The notes under the pieces: generated by a model
What the model was told of the DNA's origin: nothing
The model's database searches: none
Seen by the model: the letters and a program-made list of their open reading frames with translations, nothing else
Shown: positions 24,576 through 33,596 of the stretch, in pieces
How positions within the stretch are numbered: position 1 is the stretch's first letter
Layout: each line of letters starts with the position of its first letter
From: a virus
DNA: 60,177 bases
IMG/VR virus record: IMGVR_UViG_3300049197_000009
Location: 1 to 60,177 of that record
Strand: one strand, 5' to 3'
Translations under genes and position numbers: made by a program

Positions 24576-25486
24576 TTCCTCTCCTTGCAATTGCAAATCT
24601 TCCCGAAGGCGGTTCCGGTGTCGCCGCAGATTCCGCAGCCATCGCCTATCTTTGCAGCTGGCCCAACATGACGAGATGGCGCAGCCCACAGCGATCTGAC
24701 TTCGAACTCGTCGGCGAGCGCGTGCACCCGATCTTCCTGTGCGTTTTTCAGCGACCACGACTCGCCAACCTTACGCCATTGCCAGCCAACCAGCTCTCCC
24801 CTCACTTCGACAACGGACGGCTGATGCAGCACACCCACCACCTCATCCGGCTCTTTCAGGACCGCAGCTGCGAGCGCGCCAAACTCAGCGCACCATCCCC
24901 ACTTGTCCAGGCCCTCGCGCAGGCGGCGCAGCTTGTCGGCGTCGGTGCTCATGCTGGCTGGCGTGGAAGGTGGGGCGGCACGGGCCGCTTCAAGTTCTGC
25001 TGTCAACTGTGCATTGGCTGCGCGCTCGGATGCCAGCGTGTTGACGGCCTCGGCGTTCTTCGCGGCTTCCTTCTGCACTTCCGTCAACTGCCCGCGCAGC
25101 GCGGCAACCAGCGACTTATAGGCTGACTCCTGCTTAGGATGCATGTCCGATGGTGCTACTACTGGCGACTGTGCAATAGCCCCCAGCCTTGCCGTGGCCG
25201 CACGATTCTTCTGTTGCTGCTCGGCCTGGTACGCTGGCGATGCGATCTGGCTCGTGCCGAATTGTGCTGCTGGCGACGGTGCGGCACGCCGGTTCCAGTC
25301 CGCGACCATAGTTGCGCGCTGCTCGGCGGTCGCCGGGACTACCAGCGTGTCTTCTTCGATGAAGATGCAACTATCGTCGTGGTCGCCTTGCAGCCGGTGC
25401 CAGTCGCGATTGCTGCTGATCCGCATGGCGCAGTTGCAAAACGGGCAGTTCGCAAGCTCGACGCTCTCTGTGGGGGATTGGTTCAT
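24572..25486 (-). CDS. Lar-like zinc-finger protein with coiled coil
   Basis: 304 residues. N-terminal CPFCNCAMRI with a later DDSC and NRRA resembles the restriction-alleviation (Lar-like) zinc domain. A coiled coil follows (about residues 120-165, LVAALRGQLTEVQKEAAKNAEAVNTLASERAANAQLTAELEAA), then a domain with WGWCAEFGALAAAVLKEPDEVVGVLH and a C-terminal zinc knuckle CGICGDTG...CNCKERK. Possibly modular early host-takeover protein; function not established. Confidence 0.65.
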   Translation of the reverse strand: MNQSPTESVELANCPFCNCAMRISSNRDWHRLQGDHDDSCIFIEEDTLVVPATAEQRATMVADWNRRAAPSPAAQFGTSQIASPAYQAEQQQKNRAATARLGAIAQSPVVAPSDMHPKQESAYKSLVAALRGQLTEVQKEAAKNAEAVNTLASERAANAQLTAELEAARAAPPSTPASMSTDADKLRRLREGLDKWGWCAEFGALAAAVLKEPDEVVGVLHQPSVVEVRGELVGWQWRKVGESWSLKNAQEDRVHALADEFEVRSLWAAPSRHVGPAAKIGDGCGICGDTGTAFGKICNCKERK

Positions 25487-26466
25487 GCTGGCTCCATTTC
25501 TTTCGTGCGCACGTAGGCTGCTGTGCTTTCCTCGGTCTTGGTCTGACGACGATATTCATCCCACGGCGTCTTCTTGTAGGTCCGCGTGATCACCCAGCGC
25601 TGAAAGCATTTCAGATCCTGGCGCTTGTCGTTGTAGACCATCGGGTATGGATCAATCCCAAGGGCCACCATCTTATTGAACCGCTGCCAGATTCGATCCC
25701 AATTTTCCAGCGGGTCGTAGCCGATCAGCATGTAAGCCATCAAGTTTGTCGGCGGGATGCCGGCCATCGCCAAGCGTTCAACGCCAGTGAAAAAGATCCT
25801 CTCGTCCTTTAGGTTGTCCCATGCCGTGTACAGGCGACGACGGGAAAATTTGGTGTCGCTATACTTGATCGTGGCGAGCGCCTGGGCCGCTTCGTCCGTG
25901 ATCAGGCGCGTGTTGATGCCTTGCGAGAAACACACCTTGAACCCGCCCTCGCGAATCTCGTCCACCACCGCGCGATAGTTCGGCTGGCCGAAGAAGTCGT
26001 TGTCCAGTAGATGGATGTGCCTTGGGTAGGGATCGCCACGCCAGATCTGTGCGATTGTGCCGGTCGAGCGGTTTTTGCCCTCCTTCTGTGGCACAACACA
26101 AAACTTGCACTTGAGGCGACAGCCCCGTTGCGTGAACCCGATAGACGCGTCGAACTTGTCATAGCCCTCATAATCGTAGAACTCGTAATCGCCGATAATC
26201 TGCTCGATGGTCGCAGCTCCGCCCGTGCCGGTGCCGCCTACGATCGCGCCGGGCCACTGGCGGAGGAAACGGTCAAGGCGCTCCCGGCTAAAGGAGAAGA
26301 TGCAGGAACCGTAGACAGCGTCGTATTGCGCATCCTCGAACAGGTCGCGTTCGATATGGCGGGTGATGTGCACGCTGTCGCCCTGGGCCTTGTGCCAGTG
26401 TGCGAGGCGCATCAGGGCGACGTTCGGCAGGGCACCGTCGATCTGCGTGATCCGCACGCGGCTCAT
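25483..26466 (-). CDS. Radical SAM protein
   Basis: 327 residues. [4Fe-4S] cluster motif C-x3-C-x2-C at Cys116, Cys120 and Cys123 (GCRLKCKFC), followed by a TIM-barrel-like region (HIHLLDNDFFG, GFKVCFSQGINTRLI, IPPTNLMAYMLIGYDP). N-terminal 90 residues (VRITQIDGALPNVALMRLAHWHKAQGD) resemble the Rossmann-like cobalamin-binding domains that precede many radical SAM enzymes. Cleaves S-adenosylmethionine to make a radical; substrate unknown, with nucleic acid or nucleotide modification a possibility. ATGA-coupled to both neighbours. Confidence 0.85.
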   Translation of the reverse strand: MSRVRITQIDGALPNVALMRLAHWHKAQGDSVHITRHIERDLFEDAQYDAVYGSCIFSFSRERLDRFLRQWPGAIVGGTGTGGAATIEQIIGDYEFYDYEGYDKFDASIGFTQRGCRLKCKFCVVPQKEGKNRSTGTIAQIWRGDPYPRHIHLLDNDFFGQPNYRAVVDEIREGGFKVCFSQGINTRLITDEAAQALATIKYSDTKFSRRRLYTAWDNLKDERIFFTGVERLAMAGIPPTNLMAYMLIGYDPLENWDRIWQRFNKMVALGIDPYPMVYNDKRQDLKCFQRWVITRTYKKTPWDEYRRQTKTEESTAAYVRTKEMEPA

Positions 26467-26789
26467 GGCTTTTCCCCAGTAGTGCCGAATAAGTCGCCCG
26501 TCTTGTCATCCTTAACCGGCACCGGCTTGCCTTCTTCGACGTAGGCGGTGCAGCACGGTGCGCCGTTCTTGTCGTAGGTCCATTCGGCCGGATATTCAGG
26601 ATCATCGACGTTGTACAGGTAGGTTTTGCCGATGATTTCGCACACGCGGTTGTCGTCGCATTCCTCCAGCGGCAGGCCCTTGAGCATGCCGTGGTCACGC
26701 TCGCAGGTGCCGCACCAGTCGGCAACGAAGCATTCGCCCTCTGACCCGTTGCTAGGCCGGTAGCGCTTGATTGGGATGGCGCCGCTCAC
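26463..26789 (-). CDS. Cys-rich protein, paralogue of the gene at 45888
   Basis: 108 residues with WCGTCERDHGMLKGLPLEECDDNRVCEII near residues 25-53, almost identical to a segment of the protein at 45888-46250 on the other arm. Four or more conserved Cys and one His suggest metal binding. Neighbour of the radical SAM gene (ATGA overlap). Confidence 0.75.
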   Translation of the reverse strand: MSGAIPIKRYRPSNGSEGECFVADWCGTCERDHGMLKGLPLEECDDNRVCEIIGKTYLYNVDDPEYPAEWTYDKNGAPCCTAYVEEGKPVPVKDDKTGDLFGTTGEKP

Positions 26790-28186
26790 GTCGCCTCCTT
26801 CAGCGATGCGGCAACCAGGGCGGCAATATCGTCGTAGCGCACGAACTGCCCGGCGCTGAGATTCAGCACGAGCGATCCCATGTCCAGGCTATAGCGGTTC
26901 AGGCCGGTGATGACATAGGGCAGGTTGAAACGCCCCTGCTCGGGCGGTGCTGGCTGTGCTTGGGTGGTCTTGAGGGCGCGGATCGAGTCGGCACCACGAA
27001 TGCACTCGTCCTGCTCGGCCATATGCCCCACGGCGAAGTGTTGCCCGGCACGTTCAACCATGCAACGGGCCGCTTCTTCCAGCGCCGCATTGCGCGCAGC
27101 CGCATTAAATTCACCCACAAGGCGGTCGCGGGCTTTTCGTGCGTCGGTCAGCAAGTCGAGTGGCGCGGCCTCTGGCTGGGAGGCTTGGTGAGCGGCGAGC
27201 GACATGGCGACGTTCGTTAATGCTTCGTGATCGGTCTTGCCTTCGCCCTTGTAGGACATGCCGGTCGAGTCTGTCAGAAGCCAGAACGTATGCGCCTCAC
27301 CATTTAGCCGGTAGTCGTTGTGCACGGCGACGGTCAGGCCCATGCCGCGCAACTCGACAAGCAGCGCAGTTGCATCGCTCGGCGTAGCTGGGGCGGCAGC
27401 AGGGCCATTGACCTCGCTGGCGATGGCGTTGACCTCTTTGGCGATGTCCAATGCCTCTCGCTGGAATTTCACCAAGCCGCGCAGCCTGGCGATTTCCACG
27501 TTCTTCGGCGCTACTTGAGCGGCAGTGTGGGCGTTGATGTGGGCAACGACATCATCGTGTCGTTCCTTGCGGCAGAAATCTGCTGCCATACGCATCAGAA
27601 GATTGCGAAACTCCGGTGTATCCACGCTCCCCACACTCGCTGCCACATCTATGGGTGCAGCCGGGGTGGCGTAGACGGGAATATACTTGGCGCTGCCTTC
27701 GTAGCCCATGGACCGACTCACATCCTTGATGGTTTTCAGTTCGGCTTCATCGCGGGCGAAATTTTGTGTCTGCACGCCGTCGATAAATTGGACGTAGCCA
27801 TATGGCTTCGCCGCTTCCGTCTTGCTATTGGCGAGGGTGCTGACGTGGGCGGCGAGCAGGTCGGCCTGATCTTTTGCAATCTCTTTCCAGTAATTAAGCT
27901 CATCGGGGATCGCCTCTGCTGCCAGTACAGGGGCGGTGGGGGTGGCTAAAAGCTTGATAAGTTCAGCAAATGCCTCGTTGCGCAAAACAACATCGTTCTC
28001 CCCCATCCAATGGCGTACTTTGCCTTCCACATCACCCGTCTCCTTGCTGGCGAGGGCGATGGCAGAGAGGGCGTAGCCTTGAAGTTGTTCGTCGCTATGG
28101 CCGATAAATTCTTCAACACCATTGTTCAGGTACTTGACGACATCTTTCTTAGGCAGCGGTGGCAATACTGGATTGGTGATGTTCAT
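26786..28186 (-). CDS. Large early hypothetical protein (modular)
   Basis: 466 residues from the ATG at 28186, which has AAAGGAAC as ribosome site; the longer frame upstream overlaps the neighbour. It appears modular: PKPYGYVQF-type segment (residues 140-190), a central helical part with [35 protein letters not shown], then [24 protein letters not shown], and a C-terminus with [13 protein letters not shown]. Such mosaic proteins of small conserved blocks are frequent in leftward early operons. Function unknown. Confidence 0.6.
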   Translation of the reverse strand: MNITNPVLPPLPKKDVVKYLNNGVEEFIGHSDEQLQGYALSAIALASKETGDVEGKVRHWMGENDVVLRNEAFAELIKLLATPTAPVLAAEAIPDELNYWKEIAKDQADLLAAHVSTLANSKTEAAKPYGYVQFIDGVQTQNFARDEAELKTIKDVSRSMGYEGSAKYIPVYATPAAPIDVAASVGSVDTPEFRNLLMRMAADFCRKERHDDVVAHINAHTAAQVAPKNVEIARLRGLVKFQREALDIAKEVNAIASEVNGPAAAPATPSDATALLVELRGMGLTVAVHNDYRLNGEAHTFWLLTDSTGMSYKGEGKTDHEALTNVAMSLAAHQASQPEAAPLDLLTDARKARDRLVGEFNAAARNAALEEAARCMVERAGQHFAVGHMAEQDECIRGADSIRALKTTQAQPAPPEQGRFNLPYVITGLNRYSLDMGSLVLNLSAGQFVRYDDIAALVAASLKEAT

Positions 28187-28485
28187 TGGGTGTTCCTTTG
28201 GGCTGATTTCAAGTCTGCAAGTTCGGCTTTCACAAGCGCCAGTTCCGCCTCGGTCGATTTCCACTTGGAGATAAATTCGCGGGTGGTCAGCACCATCGCG
28301 TCGATGTGGTGGCGCTTGTCGCGGATCATGCCGTCGTAGGCGCACAGTTCGCGCTGCCAAGCGTTGGCGTACATATCAGCATCGCGGTTCGCCGCTATCA
28401 CCAACTTCTTCTGGCGCTCGATTTCCTGCCGCAGCAAGCTCATGTCTGCCATTGCCGCCTGCTCGACCCTCTCGAAGGCGCTCAT
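28183..28485 (-). CDS. Coiled-coil early protein
   Basis: 100 residues; ATGA overlaps on both sides fix the start at 28485. Almost entirely helical: [31 protein letters not shown] and [20 protein letters not shown]. Function unknown. Confidence 0.65.
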   Translation of the reverse strand: MSAFERVEQAAMADMSLLRQEIERQKKLVIAANRDADMYANAWQRELCAYDGMIRDKRHHIDAMVLTTREFISKWKSTEAELALVKAELADLKSAQRNTQ

Positions 28486-28961
28486 GGCTGCCCTTTCCTT
28501 GCCAGCGCGGCGCGAAGGTCGGCGATTTCGGCCTGCATTTCCTCGATCTGATATGCAGGCTGTAACCACTTGAAATCCAATTCCGGCAACTGTTTTCTTA
28601 CGCGCTCCTGCCATGTCGGCACATCGGCTTGCTCGGTAGCGGGGTAGGTGTAGAGTGGAACTGACGTTACAGGGAATGTCTTGCTGTAGTCGCGCCCTGG
28701 GATGCCGAAGGGTTTCTGCTTGCTGAATGTCAGGGCTAAGCGCGGCTCGTTGCCCTTGATGCCCTCCGTGTTGTCCATTGTATGCAGCCACGCCACCGCC
28801 TCCGATACTTGGGCTGCTGGCCTGGCGTTCCAGGCGGCTTGGAAGCCCTTCTGGAATGCGATGCGGTCTGCCTTGGCGCGCTCAAGGATGGACGTGTGCG
28901 GACTATCCGGCGTCGGGTAGGCTTCGTCCATTGCGGCGCGCATTGCGGTCAGGTCGGTCAT
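28482..28961 (-). CDS. Early hypothetical protein
   Basis: 159 residues. N-terminal [29 protein letters not shown], a central [10 protein letters not shown] and a C-terminal helix ([21 protein letters not shown]). VPLYTYP-type segments recur in phage early proteins. ATGA-coupled on both sides. Confidence 0.62.
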   Translation of the reverse strand: MTDLTAMRAAMDEAYPTPDSPHTSILERAKADRIAFQKGFQAAWNARPAAQVSEAVAWLHTMDNTEGIKGNEPRLALTFSKQKPFGIPGRDYSKTFPVTSVPLYTYPATEQADVPTWQERVRKQLPELDFKWLQPAYQIEEMQAEIADLRAALARKGQP

Positions 28962-29461
28962 GGGGATTCCTTTGGTGCAAATGGGTGGTACTTCTTTACA
29001 GCCTCTTTGCGAGCGGCAATCGCGTCGTTAATGTCGTCAAACGTACCAACCTGGATCTGCTTCATGCGAACCGCAATTCGGGCCACCCATTTCCTACTTT
29101 TCTTACTCCAAATAACCCCAACATGACCCGACCAGTACGGCCCGTTAAGCCGACGATTTTGCATATTTTCCGAGGCGTCAGCTTCCCGTAAATTCTCAAT
29201 TCGATTGTCATTCCTCACATGATTTATGTGGTCAAGCGAAGTTTTTGGATAAGTCCCATATACATGCAGCCAAATCAGACGATGCGCTAAATGATCCCCG
29301 CCCAGAATCACGATTTTTATGTACCCATGGCTGGTAATTGAACCTGCCAAACTGCCCTTCTTTACTCTTCCATGACCATCGCGATAGCGCAGCCCGCCCG
29401 CCACAGCGTCATAATCGAAAATTGATCTAACTTCATCGCAGGTGAGAATAACTTTAGCCAT
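28958..29461 (-). CDS. HNH endonuclease with AP2-like domain
   Basis: 167 residues from the ATG at 29461; an in-frame GTG at 29467 lies closer to the ribosome site GAGG. HNH core: LAHRLIWLHVYGTYPKTSLDHINHVRNDNRIENLREADASENMQNR. C-terminal AP2-type DNA-binding segment: GVIWSKKSRKWVARIAVRMKQIQVGTFDDINDAI. A homing-type free-standing nuclease inserted in the left operon; distant paralogue of 39314-39808. Confidence 0.88.
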   Translation of the reverse strand: MAKVILTCDEVRSIFDYDAVAGGLRYRDGHGRVKKGSLAGSITSHGYIKIVILGGDHLAHRLIWLHVYGTYPKTSLDHINHVRNDNRIENLREADASENMQNRRLNGPYWSGHVGVIWSKKSRKWVARIAVRMKQIQVGTFDDINDAIAARKEAVKKYHPFAPKESP

Positions 29462-30113
29462 TGCCACCGTCCTCTGCTGGTGATGGTGGGGCGGTGTAAA
29501 GTGTGCGATGCTCGATGCCGAGTGCAGCCCATGCTGCCAGTTCGCTTTCCTTGCAATCGGACCAGTTCTTGACGCCGTTTTCAGTCTCGTTCAAGAATTG
29601 ATGAACAGGCACGCCTTTCGCTGCTTCGTCGGCGTGCGGCTGGGGAGTGGCAGCGAGTGCTTTTGACACGATATGATCGCGCTGATTCTTGCGAGGATGT
29701 CGGGCGCAATCCATCAACGCCGCTTCCAGCACCGCCACGCGCTCGGCCAATTGAGCGCGGTCGGCAATGGTAGATTCCGCCATGGTCTTGAGTAGATCCT
29801 TGTGAATCGTGTCAGCCTCGGCAAGCGCCTGACGCCATTTCGCGTCGCCGTGTGCGCGCATCTGCTCGGCACTGTAGTAGTCGTAGCAGCCCTTTACGTA
29901 CGCGGGCGGTGGCAGTTCCTCGTAGCACTCTGCTACTGGCTGGGCGGGGAGAGAGGTCAGCGCATCATTAATCGCAGCATTCGCCGCATCCACCAGGCAC
30001 AGCGGATACTCGCCCGCAGGAAGGTCCGCAGCAAGCGCGCCAAGCGACAGATCGAAGACCTTCACGCCAGCGGTCTCGATGACCTTGAGCATTGCCATGT
30101 ATTCGTTAGCCAT
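29454..30113 (-). CDS. Early hypothetical protein
   Basis: 219 residues from the ATG at 30113 (AGG 6 bases upstream); an in-frame ATG at 30125 lacks a ribosome site. Central helical segment (DTIHKDLLKTMAESTIADRAQLAERVAVLEAALMDCARHP). C-terminal KNWSDCKESELAAWAALGIEHRTLYTAPP ends in a LYTAPP motif seen in many phage early proteins. Function unknown. Confidence 0.62.
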   Translation of the reverse strand: MANEYMAMLKVIETAGVKVFDLSLGALAADLPAGEYPLCLVDAANAAINDALTSLPAQPVAECYEELPPPAYVKGCYDYYSAEQMRAHGDAKWRQALAEADTIHKDLLKTMAESTIADRAQLAERVAVLEAALMDCARHPRKNQRDHIVSKALAATPQPHADEAAKGVPVHQFLNETENGVKNWSDCKESELAAWAALGIEHRTLYTAPPSPAEDGGNG

Positions 30114-30336
30114 TTGCTGCCTCATATAAAGTGATGTCCTTGATATCGATGCACTGCGGATTGCCGGTCAGGTAAGCTTCGGTCTCGACGCGGCCACCAG
30201 CGAGGCGCGAGGTGATTACCTGGATGTATCCGACTTTGCCATCCCAAATCACCGGATGGGCAGAATGAAGGCACTTATGCAGCACTGCCGCGTGCTTGTA
30301 GGTCTCGGGGTCGAGTGGGGCGTATTCGATGGTCAT
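30106..30336 (-). CDS. Small early hypothetical protein
   Basis: 76 residues, MTIEYAPLDPETYKHAAVLHKCLHS...; ATGA overlap with the upstream stop sets the start at 30336. Mixed alpha/beta, no motifs recognised. Confidence 0.62.
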   Translation of the reverse strand: MTIEYAPLDPETYKHAAVLHKCLHSAHPVIWDGKVGYIQVITSRLAGGRVETEAYLTGNPQCIDIKDITLYEAANG

Positions 30337-31019
30337 GCCTTCGCCCCGTCGGCCATCGCAATCCGATACTCGGCCTTGAAAGCATCGCGCTCGGACTGTG
30401 GGCGACCGCGCCATTCGGCGTCGCCTTTGACGCGCGCATCGAAGCGCCAGTAAGCGAACTCTGCGGGATCGTCGTCAGGCGGTGATGTCGCTGGCGACGG
30501 CGGGCGCGGAAGCACTACCTGGCCGGCGTCGAGAGCGTGACGAATGGCGGCGTTGGCGATACGCTTGAATGCAATAATCTCCTGCTTAGCGCTGACCGAC
30601 CCACCGGCGTAATACGCAGAGCACAGTTGTCCCACATTCATCGCGGATTCTGGATATGACGGCTTAGGAAGCGGCCAACAGCAACCATCCAAATTGAATG
30701 CGCCGGGCGCAACCTTAAACCTATTGCCGGTCTTGTATCCGATCAGCTCGTCGCCCGCGAACACTGGCTTGCCCTCGCAGAAGCCGAGGGGGAGCATGAC
30801 GAGGTCCTTTGCTTGCGGATCGTCTGTTCTGGCAGTGTAATTTCCAACAGTCGTCCAGAGTTCGACGCTATCTTCCGAACCCGAGATGCCAACGAGAGGA
30901 TAATCATCATTTTTGCAATCCCACTTAAGAACGGTTGCCTCTTGACCACTGCGGCAGCAATACGGCGCCCCAGCCTTGGCAGCGGCAAGATCGAAAGGGC
31001 GGGTGTGTTCTGGTTTCAT
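30333..31019 (-). CDS. Early hypothetical protein
   Basis: 228 residues. N-terminus MKPEHTRPFDLAAAKAGAPYCCRSGQEATVLKWDCKNDDYPLVG resembles a small beta domain recurring in phage early proteins; LVMLPLGFCEGKPVFAGDELIG follows. C-terminal FDARVKGDAEWRGRPQSERDAFKAEYRIAMADGA. Function unknown. Confidence 0.62.
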   Translation of the reverse strand: MKPEHTRPFDLAAAKAGAPYCCRSGQEATVLKWDCKNDDYPLVGISGSEDSVELWTTVGNYTARTDDPQAKDLVMLPLGFCEGKPVFAGDELIGYKTGNRFKVAPGAFNLDGCCWPLPKPSYPESAMNVGQLCSAYYAGGSVSAKQEIIAFKRIANAAIRHALDAGQVVLPRPPSPATSPPDDDPAEFAYWRFDARVKGDAEWRGRPQSERDAFKAEYRIAMADGAKA

Positions 31020-31031
31020 GGCGGTCCTTGG

Positions 31032-31448
31032 TCAGTAATTCGGCCGTTCAACAAACTTCACTTCGTTCTGCGCGCCCCATGCCGCCACGTACTCAATCAG
31101 GCTGGCCATGCGGCGGATTGACATCGCAGCAGAGCTCTCTCTTAAATTCACGAATTCGCCGGTAAGCCCCGCTACCACGTCCGCACCTTCGCCGGTTTCA
31201 ATCGAATGGGCGGATATGAGTAAAATTTTCCACTGCCCGAGAGTTAGTGTCCTCGTCCCATGCTTCATCTGTTTGGCTATGTCGCCGCACATGCTGTGAA
31301 ATTTCGCGTTCTGCACAAGCAGACGATCTGGCGGTCCGACCCGTACATGGTCGCCAACCTCAAGCAAATCGATCTGCTGCTTGATGTACAGGCGGTTGCT
31401 TGGGCTGACGATCAGGAGGCGCTTTTGCGTCAAGGTGGCGCTCCCCAT
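31032..31448 (-). CDS. NinB-like recombination protein
   Basis: 138 residues from the ATG at 31448, which overlaps the upstream gene by 19 bp. AKFHSMCGDIAKQ...TLTLGQWKILLISAHSIE...GEFVNLRESSAAMSIRRMASLIEYVAAWGAQNEVKF matches the lambda NinB pattern (DNA-binding recombination mediator that can replace RecFOR functions). It sits next to exonuclease and Erf genes, completing a phage recombination module. Confidence 0.78.
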   Translation of the reverse strand: MGSATLTQKRLLIVSPSNRLYIKQQIDLLEVGDHVRVGPPDRLLVQNAKFHSMCGDIAKQMKHGTRTLTLGQWKILLISAHSIETGEGADVVAGLTGEFVNLRESSAAMSIRRMASLIEYVAAWGAQNEVKFVERPNY

Positions 31449-31636
31449 GCTGGACAGTTCGCGCCATCGGTCGGCTGTACCCATATGCGCGATACCATCA
31501 CCGTGCAGGCGCTTGGAACGTCGGTTACTGTTGGTTCCGCGCGGCAGCGCGCGGTTGTGTCGCGCCTGAATCTTCCAGTCGGAGTTAGACCCCAATCGCT
31601 CGCATGCTTGCAAGTGCCGCAGCATCGGTCAGCCAT
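31430..31636 (-). CDS. Small zinc-finger-like protein
   Basis: 68 residues from the ATG at 31636, which overlaps the upstream TGA. CCGTCKHASDW near the N-terminus, a later Cys (TTARC) and the C-terminal DGANCPAWGAPP give four or more Cys able to bind zinc. Overlaps the NinB-like gene. Confidence 0.65.
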   Translation of the reverse strand: MADRCCGTCKHASDWGLTPTGRFRRDTTARCRAEPTVTDVPSACTVMVSRIWVQPTDGANCPAWGAPP

Positions 31637-32868
31637 CACGCCACCGCCAGCGTTTCAAAGTCCGCTTCGAGCAACCAGGCAAGCGCGGTGTTGCGATCCA
31701 CAGCAAGCCCATTGGCGATGACCATGACCAGCGTTTCGGCATCGGGAGCGGACTGGCCGTCATCACCGGTATCGAGGAAAAAGAGTTCGCCGTTTGCTTC
31801 CGGCTCTGGCGGGGCTTCGGCGGCAACTCGCGCCGCCTCATCAAACGCCGCATTCATCACCAATGCAACCGGGTGATCGATTTCGCGCAGCGCAGCGGCT
31901 TGTTGAGTGGCGATGGCTTCGGCCTTCTCGGCTTCCAGCTTCGCGCGCTCATCCGCAATCTGCTTCGCCTGCTTCTCAAGCTGGCGCTTCGTATCAGCGG
32001 CTACGCGGTCACGCTCGACCTGTTCAGCCTTGGCGCGGCGCTCGGCTTCTTCTGCAACCTCCGCAAGGCGCGCTTGCTCTTTCTGGATAGCGAGGCGCTC
32101 GGCTGCGGCTGCGGCGTCCTGTGCGGCCTTTGCGACGGCTAGCTCGGCCTGTTGACGGGCAAGCTCCTTGCGCTCTGCGGCGATGCGATCCTGTTCGGCG
32201 GCGACAGCGGCAAGCCGGGCGGCTTCGGCCTTCTCGGCAGCGTCGGCGGCACCGAACAATTCTTCCAGCCGCAGCGCGGTTTCGCAAACGGCTTTGCGCG
32301 CATCGTCGGTGAAGTCCGCAAAGGTCTCGGCTTCTACCTCCGTGCTGGCCAGCGTTTCGAGTAGCACCTTGATGGTTGCGGATGAGTTGCCAGTGGCGGC
32401 TAGGGCGAGGTCGCGGATGGCTTGTATTTTGGCCTGCAAGCCTTCGATGCGGGCGCGCTCGGCAGCCACCTTGACAAGCCGCTCGGTCTCTTTGCGGCCT
32501 TCCTCGGCCTTGATATCGGCGTCGAATAGTAGTTCCAGCGGCGTGATCAGTTCCTCCACGCCGTCGAAGCCAGATTCCAGCAGTTTTCCAATCTTGGTGA
32601 TCGGCTCCTTGCGGGCCTTGCGCTCCTTGTCGGCATCGACGCGCAGATCGCGGAACAGGGCGCGGGCCTTGATGGCGACTTGCATGCCTGCCGTGGTCTT
32701 GATGTCGTAGTCGATGGCGCGCACGCTGTCGATGGCCGATGCAAGCTTGGCCTTGAACGGCTGGTAGACCTCGGCGGCGTACTTCTCGGGCGACAGCGTG
32801 ACAACGGCTATCGCATCGACTGCGCTTTGTGTGATGGCTTGCAGCTCGGTTTTGGTCTCGGCGTTCAT
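31636..32868 (-). CDS. Coiled-coil protein of the recombination module (DUF1351-like)
   Basis: 410 residues from the ATG at 32868, which overlaps the exonuclease stop. Residues 45-130 resemble DUF1351-type proteins (KYAAEVYQPFKAKLASAIDSVRAIDYDIKTTAGMQVAIKARALFRDLRVDADKERKARKEPI). A long Ala/Glu/Lys coiled coil follows (about 215-350). The C-terminus is acidic. Such proteins are commonly encoded beside phage exonuclease and annealing genes; precise role unknown. Confidence 0.72.
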   Translation of the reverse strand: MNAETKTELQAITQSAVDAIAVVTLSPEKYAAEVYQPFKAKLASAIDSVRAIDYDIKTTAGMQVAIKARALFRDLRVDADKERKARKEPITKIGKLLESGFDGVEELITPLELLFDADIKAEEGRKETERLVKVAAERARIEGLQAKIQAIRDLALAATGNSSATIKVLLETLASTEVEAETFADFTDDARKAVCETALRLEELFGAADAAEKAEAARLAAVAAEQDRIAAERKELARQQAELAVAKAAQDAAAAAERLAIQKEQARLAEVAEEAERRAKAEQVERDRVAADTKRQLEKQAKQIADERAKLEAEKAEAIATQQAAALREIDHPVALVMNAAFDEAARVAAEAPPEPEANGELFFLDTGDDGQSAPDAETLVMVIANGLAVDRNTALAWLLEADFETLAVA

Positions 32869-33596
32869 GCGGCCTCTCGATGTTCTAGTTTGATTTGGGC
32901 TACCAGGTCCATTAGGTAGTTGTGAGCAACGGCGCACTTGGCGTCAAGTTTTTGCTCTAACGCTGGGTCGCGCTTGTAAGTGATGCTGGTAATGCGTAGC
33001 GCCGGGTCGATGTGGCTGACTTCATGCAGTTCGGGTTGCTCCCACTTGCGCAGATCGTCCGGTGTGTCGAGCATGATGAAAGCCACTTCATGCTCGTGAA
33101 CGTCTGGCCAGAGCTTCATATAGCTGACGCCCTGCCACATATAGAGCGGATCGTGCGCCTCGGAACTCAGGGCCGGGAACGTTGACAAGTCCCATGCGAC
33201 CTTGGTATCGATGGTCTTGACGCCTGGTTCGTAGATATCGCACTCGCCGGTCAAGTATTGGCTCACGCGCCGCTCAGTGTTCTTTGCGTAGCTCTTGAAT
33301 CGCATCTTGTTGATAAAGGCGATTGCCTCATCTTCAAGCAGCAGACCCTTGTCCATAAACTTGGTCGTTACCACCTTGTGATAGCCAAACACAAACTCCT
33401 TGGCGAGGCCCATCAAATAGGACTTCGCGCCGGCCGACAGGGATAACTCTTTGTACGGGAGAAGGCGTTCAGTGTCGGCGGCAGACTTGCGCGACTTGCT
33501 TGCGATATCTCGCAGATCGGGCGGCAGAATGGCGAGATCGACCGATTGTGCGTCGCTCATCAGAAGGCCGACGCTGGATGGATGGAAGCGAATCAT
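32865..33596 (-). CDS. Phage exonuclease, PD-(D/E)XK type
   Basis: 243 residues. Nuclease core seen as RRVSQYLTGECDIYEPGVKTIDTKVAWDLSTFP (Glu/Asp and D-x-K) followed by YMWQGVSYMKLW, as in YqaJ/lambda-exo-type nucleases. It would resect dsDNA ends to give single strands for the Erf protein encoded immediately upstream (4-bp overlap). Confidence 0.8.
   Translation of the reverse strand: MIRFHPSSVGLLMSDAQSVDLAILPPDLRDIASKSRKSAADTERLLPYKELSLSAGAKSYLMGLAKEFVFGYHKVVTTKFMDKGLLLEDEAIAFINKMRFKSYAKNTERRVSQYLTGECDIYEPGVKTIDTKVAWDLSTFPALSSEAHDPLYMWQGVSYMKLWPDVHEHEVAFIMLDTPDDLRKWEQPELHEVSHIDPALRITSITYKRDPALEQKLDAKCAVAHNYLMDLVAQIKLEHREAA

Noticed and set aside
31430-31721. Plus-strand ORF at 31260-31721 opposite the NinB-like gene
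   Set aside because: Antisense to two coupled, recognisable minus-strand genes.
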